From Nocardioides bizhenqiangii (lineage in GTDB: Bacteria; Actinomycetota; Actinomycetes; Propionibacteriales; Nocardioidaceae): a DNA stretch of 64,000 bases. Positions 59,511 to 64,000 of the stretch are shown here, in pieces. Both the position numbers and the translations under genes were made by a program. The stretch lies in the NCBI RefSeq assembly GCF_034661235.1, contig NZ_CP141059.1, positions 3,099,501-3,163,500 on the forward strand, written 5' to 3'. Below the pieces are notes generated by a model, which saw nothing but the letters and a program-made list of their open reading frames with translations, did not search any database and had not been told where the DNA came from. Position 1 is the first letter of the stretch. Each line of letters opens with the position of its first letter.

Positions 59511-61073
59511 TCAGACCATCTCCTTGACGAGGTCGAGCGGTGTCGGCTTGGCGCCCGGCCGACAGCCCACCTCGGTGGTCACGCGGCCGTCGCTCATCAC
59601 GACGATCCGGTCGGACATGCCGATCGCCTCCTCGAGACTGTCGGCGAGGAGCACCGTGGCGACGCCGTTGTTGGCCAGCTCGCGCATGAGTCGGTAGACC
59701 TCCGAGCGAGCCCCGATGTCGAGGCCGCGAGTCGGGTGGTCGAGCAGCAGCAGCCGGATGTCCCCGGCCACCAGCCAGCGAGCAAGGACGACCTTCTGCT
59801 GGTTGCCGCCGGAGAGCCGCTGGATGGCGGTGCCTCGGTGCGGCGCCCGGATCGAGAGCCGCTCCATCCAGCGGTCGACGACCTTCGCCTGCTTCTTCGG
59901 GGAGACCAGCGGGCCGGAGCAACGCGACTTCTGCTTCGTCAAGGTCATGTTCTCGGCCACCGACATCGGCCCGACCATGCCCTCGATCTTCCGTTCGGCC
60001 GGTACGTAGCCGATGCCCGCGGCGCAGGCGGCGCGGGTGCCGGACAGGTCGAGCTTCTTGCCGTCGAGGGTGACCTCGCCGGCCATCGTCGGCTCGGCGC
60101 CGAACAGGGCCCGGCACAGGTCCTCCCGACCGGAGCCGTGGACTCCGACGATCCCGACGATCTCACCTGCGCGCACGTCGAGGTCGACGTCGCGGAACGT
60201 CTTGCCCGACAGGCCGCGGACCGTGAGCATCGGCTCGAGCGGCTCGTCGGTCCGGCGGGCGGCGGTGCCGTGGTAGTGGTCGTCGGAGCCGGTCGACCCG
60301 ATCATCATCCGATGCAGCTCCGCCGGTGCGGCGCCGGCCGCCTCGACGTCGCCGACGGACCTGCCCCCGCGCAGCACGCTGACCCGGTCGCAGACGTCGA
60401 GCACCTCGTCGAGGCGGTGCGAGACGAAGACGACGGAGGCGAACTCGCGCAGCCGGCGGATCTGGGTGAAGAGGGTCTCGATCTCCTTCGACTCGAGGAC
60501 CGACGTGGGCTCGTCGAGGATGATCACCGGCGGGTGCTGGCTGCGCTGCTCGATGCGCAACACCTTCGCGATCTCGACCATCTGCCGGTCCGCGAAGGTG
60601 AGCGTGTCGGTGCGCGCGAGCGGGTCGATGTCGGAGCCGATCTTGTCCAGCTGCTCCTGCGCCAGCTTGCGCATGGCGTCCCAGCGGTAGATCCCGCGGC
60701 GGACGCCGGGTCCCTCCGAACCCAGGACGATGTTCTCGGCAGCGGTGAGGTTCGGGACGAGGGACTGCTCCTGGAACACCATCCCGATGCCGTGATCGGC
60801 GGCGTCGACGACGCTGCGCAGCTTGACCCGTTCGCCGCGGACATAGATGTCGCCCGCGTCGGGACGGACCAGGCCGACGAGCGCCTTGAGGAGCGTCGAC
60901 TTACCGGCGCCGTTCTCGCCGGCGAGGCCGACCACCTCGTGCTGCTTGACGACGAGGTCGACGCCGTCGAGTGCCTTGACGCCCGGGTAGTGCTTGACGA
61001 GTCCCCGGACCTCGAGGGCGGGCAGCTGGGCCGGGTGCGCCACCTCGGCCTCCTTCTCGAAATCGATGCTCAC
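59511..61073 (-). CDS. Sugar ABC transporter ATP-binding protein (RbsA/MglA-like)
   Basis: A 520-residue double-ABC ATPase. The first Walker A is GLAGENGAGKST (about residues 49-60), with Walker B VIILDEPTS. The second domain has GIVGVHGSGREDL in place of the normal P-loop lysine, and the signature LSGGNQQKV with LLLLDHPTRG. One degenerate nucleotide site is usual in this family. It energises import through the two flanking permeases. The GTG start at 61071-61073 overlaps the first permease stop (GTGA). Confidence 0.94.
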   Translation of the reverse strand: MSIDFEKEAEVAHPAQLPALEVRGLVKHYPGVKALDGVDLVVKQHEVVGLAGENGAGKSTLLKALVGLVRPDAGDIYVRGERVKLRSVVDAADHGIGMVFQEQSLVPNLTAAENIVLGSEGPGVRRGIYRWDAMRKLAQEQLDKIGSDIDPLARTDTLTFADRQMVEIAKVLRIEQRSQHPPVIILDEPTSVLESKEIETLFTQIRRLREFASVVFVSHRLDEVLDVCDRVSVLRGGRSVGDVEAAGAAPAELHRMMIGSTGSDDHYHGTAARRTDEPLEPMLTVRGLSGKTFRDVDLDVRAGEIVGIVGVHGSGREDLCRALFGAEPTMAGEVTLDGKKLDLSGTRAACAAGIGYVPAERKIEGMVGPMSVAENMTLTKQKSRCSGPLVSPKKQAKVVDRWMERLSIRAPHRGTAIQRLSGGNQQKVVLARWLVAGDIRLLLLDHPTRGLDIGARSEVYRLMRELANNGVATVLLADSLEEAIGMSDRIVVMSDGRVTTEVGCRPGAKPTPLDLVKEMV

Positions 61074-62083
61074 TTGGTCACCTGGTTCCTGCGACGCTGC
61101 GGGATGACCGCGGCTGCCACCGCGGCGACGACGATGAGGCCCTGTACGCCGCCCTGCCAGTAGGGGCTGACGCCGACCTGCACCAGGCCGTTGCTCAGCA
61201 CCATGATCAGGAGCACGCCCACGGCGGAGTGGAGGATGCCGCCCCGGCCGCCGGTCAGCAGGGTGCCGCCCACGACGGCGGCGGTGATGGCGGAGAAGTC
61301 GTAGCCGTCACCGGCCTGCACGAGACCGGCACCGAGCTGGCTGGTCACCATCACCCCGGCCAGGCCGTAGAACGCGCCCGCGAGGGTGAAGACCGCCACC
61401 TTGTACGGCGCGACCTTGACGCCCGAGAGCGACAGGACCTCCTCGGCGCCTCCGATCGCGAACGCGTAGCGCCCGAGGCGCGTGTAGCGCTGGATCAGGT
61501 AGCCCGCGATGACACACCCGACGGCGATCCAGGTTAGGTAGGAGAACCCGAGGAGGCGGTCGACAGCCCAGCTCTCGAGCATGGCGTCGGTGATGTTGGG
61601 CTGGACGCCGTTGAACATCAGCGTCGCGAGACCGAGCCCGACGGCCGACATCCCCAGGGTCGTCATGAACGACGGCACCTTGAGCAGCACCAGCGCCACC
61701 CCGCTGGTGCAGCCGAGGGCCGCGGCCAGCAGGATCGCGACCGCGATCCCCAGCAGCCCCAGGTCGTTGTCGTTGCGGTTGTTCTGCACCATGAGGGCGA
61801 CCGCGATCGCGGACGCCCCCATGATGCCGGGCGCTGAGAGGTCGATCGACCCCATCATCAGCACGAAGGTGATGCCACACGTGACGACGCCCAGGACCGC
61901 GGCGGTGTCCATGATGTTCTGGACGTTGCTGACACTGCGGAACTCGGGACTCAGCGCCGCGAACACGGCGAAGATGACCACCAGTGCGATCGGGGGACCG
62001 GCGTCCCGGAACGACACCCCCCGCCGGGGCTGGGGGCGCGCCGCGGCGACGTCGACGTCCTCGGCGGGGGATGTCATGGTCAC
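61070..62083 (-). CDS. Sugar ABC transporter permease (RbsC-like)
   Basis: A 337-residue permease of the same family as the 58516-59508 protein, with about ten hydrophobic segments, GSIDLSAPGIMGASA and the coupling region YAFAIGGAEEVLSLSGVKVAPYK. The GTG at 62081-62083 overlaps the binding-protein stop by four bases; an in-frame ATG at 62075-62077 is the alternative. Two different permeases with one ATPase imply a heteromeric channel, as in several rhamnose- and uronate-type importers. Substrate is inferred from the operon. Confidence 0.92.
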   Translation of the reverse strand: MTMTSPAEDVDVAAARPQPRRGVSFRDAGPPIALVVIFAVFAALSPEFRSVSNVQNIMDTAAVLGVVTCGITFVLMMGSIDLSAPGIMGASAIAVALMVQNNRNDNDLGLLGIAVAILLAAALGCTSGVALVLLKVPSFMTTLGMSAVGLGLATLMFNGVQPNITDAMLESWAVDRLLGFSYLTWIAVGCVIAGYLIQRYTRLGRYAFAIGGAEEVLSLSGVKVAPYKVAVFTLAGAFYGLAGVMVTSQLGAGLVQAGDGYDFSAITAAVVGGTLLTGGRGGILHSAVGVLLIMVLSNGLVQVGVSPYWQGGVQGLIVVAAVAAAVIPQRRRNQVTK

Positions 62084-63165
62084 GGCAGCGGGCCCACTGC
62101 GCGGTCGAAGACGTTGTCGCACTCGAAGTCGGCCGTGTCGGTCTCCGGCGACGTGAACTCGGCGACGTTCTCCTCGGTGATGAGGAACTGCTCGGCGTAG
62201 AACGCACGGTGCTCGTCGTCGATGTCGTCGACGGAGAGCTCGCCGGTGGCGACGCAGTAGCCGATCGCGAGACCGACACCACCCTGCCACGGGCCGTCGC
62301 TGGAGACGGTGGCTGTCATGGTGCCATTCTCGATGGCGGTGAGCGCATCCGGCACGGCGTCGATGCCGACGACGGCAACCTCGCCCTCGAGACCGGCCTG
62401 CTGCAGCGCCTCGAGCGCACCGAGCGCCATGTCGTCGTTGGCGGCCCAGATGCCCTTGACGTCGTCGCCGTGCTTGGTCAGCAGGGTCTTGGTGACCTCG
62501 AGCGCCTCGGCCCGGGAGAAGTTGGCGGTCTGGTCGTCGAGCAGCGTGACGTCAGGGTTGGCCGCGAGCGACTCCTCCAGGCCGGCGAACCGGTCCTTGG
62601 CAGCCGCCGTGTCGAGGACTCCCTGCAGCGCGATGATGCCGCCGGAGCCACCGATGGCCTCGGCCAGCGCGTCGCCGATCTGCTGGCCGGACTCCACCCC
62701 GTTGTAGGTGATGTGGCTGAGCCAGTAGTCGTACTCGGTCGGGTCCATGTCGGCCGGCTTGTTCCACTGGGTGACGACGTGGACACCGGCTTCCTCGGCG
62801 CCCTCGACGATCGGCGGGGTGTCGGAGTCGCCGTTCGGCAGGATGTTCATGACCAGGCACTCGGTGTCCCCGGCGAGTCGCTGGGCGATCTGGTCCTGTT
62901 GCTTGGTGGAGTCGCCGTCGTAGGTGAGGCGCTCCTGGGTCAGGCCGACCGACTCGGCGAACGCGTCACCGCCGTCCAGCCAGGCCGCCTCGTAGGGGTT
63001 GGACTCGTTGCGCACCTGCCCGAGCAGCTGGACGTCGGCCGGATCGCAGTTGCCGGCGCTGGCGCCGTCGTCGCTGCCGGCGGATTCCTCGCTGCAGCCC
63101 GCGAGGGCGATGGCAGCGAGAGAAAGGCTCAGCAGAGCAACAGCGGGGCGTGACTTCAGATTCAT
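62080..63165 (-). CDS. Sugar-binding lipoprotein of an ABC importer
   Basis: A 361-residue periplasmic-binding-protein type 1 (RbsB-like) lipoprotein. The signal peptide MNLKSRPAVALLSLSLAAIALAGC has a good lipobox with Cys24, then a short acidic linker. The two Rossmann-like lobes include GQVRNESNPYEAAWLDG and GIDAVPDALTAIENGTMTATV, the hinge pattern typical of ribose/xylose binders. It captures a sugar or sugar acid outside and delivers it to the permeases. AGGAGCGACC precedes the ATG at 63163-63165. It starts the transport block after a 115-base gap to the KduD-like gene. Confidence 0.92.
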   Translation of the reverse strand: MNLKSRPAVALLSLSLAAIALAGCSEESAGSDDGASAGNCDPADVQLLGQVRNESNPYEAAWLDGGDAFAESVGLTQERLTYDGDSTKQQDQIAQRLAGDTECLVMNILPNGDSDTPPIVEGAEEAGVHVVTQWNKPADMDPTEYDYWLSHITYNGVESGQQIGDALAEAIGGSGGIIALQGVLDTAAAKDRFAGLEESLAANPDVTLLDDQTANFSRAEALEVTKTLLTKHGDDVKGIWAANDDMALGALEALQQAGLEGEVAVVGIDAVPDALTAIENGTMTATVSSDGPWQGGVGLAIGYCVATGELSVDDIDDEHRAFYAEQFLITEENVAEFTSPETDTADFECDNVFDRAVGPLP

Positions 63166-63280
63166 GGTCGCTCCTGGATCTTCTTGGCGCCGGTGATCCG
63201 GCGGTTCCGTCCGAGATGTCGGGAAGTCGGCCGCGGGTGCGGCCGGTAGTAGTGGGCGGTGGACATCGGGCAGCAGTGCT

Positions 63281-64000
63281 TCAGCGGGCCATCCACCCCC
63301 CGTCGACCACGAGCACGTGCCCATTGACGTAGTCGGAGGCAGACGAGCTGAGGAAGACGGCGGCACCGGCGATGTCGTCCACGGTGCCCCACCGCCCTGC
63401 GGGGATGCGCTCGAGGATCGACCGGGAGCGGTCGGGGTCGTCGCGCAGGGGCTGGGTGTTGTCGGTGGCGATGTAGCCGGGTGCGATCGCGTTGACCTGG
63501 ACCCCGTGCGGGGCCCACTCGTTGGCCAGTGCCTTGGTGATGCCGGCGACGCCGTGCTTGCTGGCGGCGTACGACGCCACGCGGAGGCCGCCCTGGAACG
63601 ACAGCAGGCTGGCGATGTTGACGATCTTGCCGCGCCCGCGGTCGACCATCGGACGGCCGAGCTGCTGGGTCAGGAAGAACAGTCCGGTGAGGTTGACGTC
63701 GAGCACCCTGCTCCACGCCTTTGCGTCGACGGCGACGGAGTCCTGCCGGTCGATGATGCCCGCGTTGTTGACGAGGACGTCGACCTGACGCTGCGCTGCC
63801 AGCTGCGAGCCGACCCGCTCGACGGCGTCGAGGTCGCTGACGTCGAGGTCGACGACCTCGACCTCACCTCCCAGCTCGACGATCTGCTCACAGGTTGCGG
63901 ACTGGTTGCCCGGCCGGCCGAGCAGGACCAGGTCGGCGCCGGCGCGGGCCAGCCCGAGGGCCACGGCCTGACCGAGACCGCGCCCGGCTCCCGTCACCAC
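63281..64000 (-). CDS. kduD: 2-deoxy-D-gluconate 3-dehydrogenase / KduD-like SDR (5' end beyond window)
   Basis: A partial SDR (239 residues seen; the true start is beyond the window edge, since the first codon here lies inside the cofactor motif TGAGRGLG). NNAG, Ser in VNIASLLSF and Tyr/Lys in SYAASKHG are intact. The blocks GRGKIVNIASLLSFQGG, NEWAPHGVQVNAIAPGY, DNTQPLRDDPDRSRSILERIPAGRWG and SASDYVNGH match the KduD group closely. It interconverts 2-keto-3-deoxygluconate with its 2,5-diketo form using NAD(H), in the uronate/pectin route. It is the first known gene of the operon; a kduI-like isomerase may precede it outside the window. Confidence 0.9.
   Translation of the reverse strand: MVTGAGRGLGQAVALGLARAGADLVLLGRPGNQSATCEQIVELGGEVEVVDLDVSDLDAVERVGSQLAAQRQVDVLVNNAGIIDRQDSVAVDAKAWSRVLDVNLTGLFFLTQQLGRPMVDRGRGKIVNIASLLSFQGGLRVASYAASKHGVAGITKALANEWAPHGVQVNAIAPGYIATDNTQPLRDDPDRSRSILERIPAGRWGTVDDIAGAAVFLSSSASDYVNGHVLVVDGGWMAR

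Overview
The window reads as chromosomal DNA of a high-GC actinomycete, most likely Nocardioides or a close relative in the Propionibacteriales. The grounds are very high GC, frequent GTG starts, short ATGA/GTGA gene overlaps, several start codons only 6-7 bases after a -10-like hexamer (leaderless style), and the gene families present: DUF2236/MpaB oxygenase-like proteins, FadD ligases, acyl-ACP desaturase, ANTAR regulators and a very large LuxR-type ATPase regulator. The genus is an inference from gene content only. I see no tRNA, rRNA, CRISPR array, transposase or phage gene. No gap between genes exceeds 300 bases; the longest (54913-55192, 280 bases) is annotated.

Layout. 1-13.3 kb is a lipid/alkyl oxidation region. 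A TetR regulator faces a tight operon of ALDH, SDR, cytochrome P450 and DUF2236 protein. Then come an HxlR regulator facing cupin-RidA, a MerR regulator facing an acyl-CoA dehydrogenase, another TetR gene, and two more DUF2236 genes flanking a fatty-acid CoA ligase. Each divergent pair carries a perfect or near-perfect inverted repeat between the genes. 13.3-31.4 kb is mixed: lipoproteins, methyltransferase with MFS transporter, App1-type phosphatase, family-5 uracil-DNA glycosylase, a truncated SAH-hydrolase-like protein, acyl-ACP desaturase, NYN nuclease, a second acyl-CoA synthetase, quinone oxidoreductase, CDF transporter, a LysR remnant, YjbR-like protein and amidase.

31.4-49.4 kb holds a cupin with an FAD oxidoreductase, a LuxR-family ATPase regulator facing a GAF-ANTAR / ANTAR / STAS operon, a catalase-like peroxidase with an RTX-type secreted protein, an SGNH hydrolase, an SDR lacking its catalytic Tyr and Lys, LysR/LysE, a VanY-like carboxypeptidase facing a two-component system, AraC with a terpenoid-cyclase-fold-like protein, and a CopC-CopD copper protein.

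49.4-64 kb is the most striking part. An 1815-residue secreted protein fuses a ThuA-like domain, a complete copper-radical-oxidase domain (Cys-Tyr cofactor and copper ligands visible), two LamG domains and Ig/cadherin-like modules. It is preceded by a sugar-acid operon on the same strand: KduD-like dehydrogenase, sugar-binding lipoprotein, two permeases and an ATPase, aldehyde dehydrogenase, KDPG aldolase and KDG kinase. Together with CopC-CopD just beyond, this suggests copper-dependent extracellular carbohydrate or alcohol oxidation linked to uptake and catabolism through 2-keto-3-deoxygluconate. The link is a hypothesis from adjacency, not something the sequence proves.
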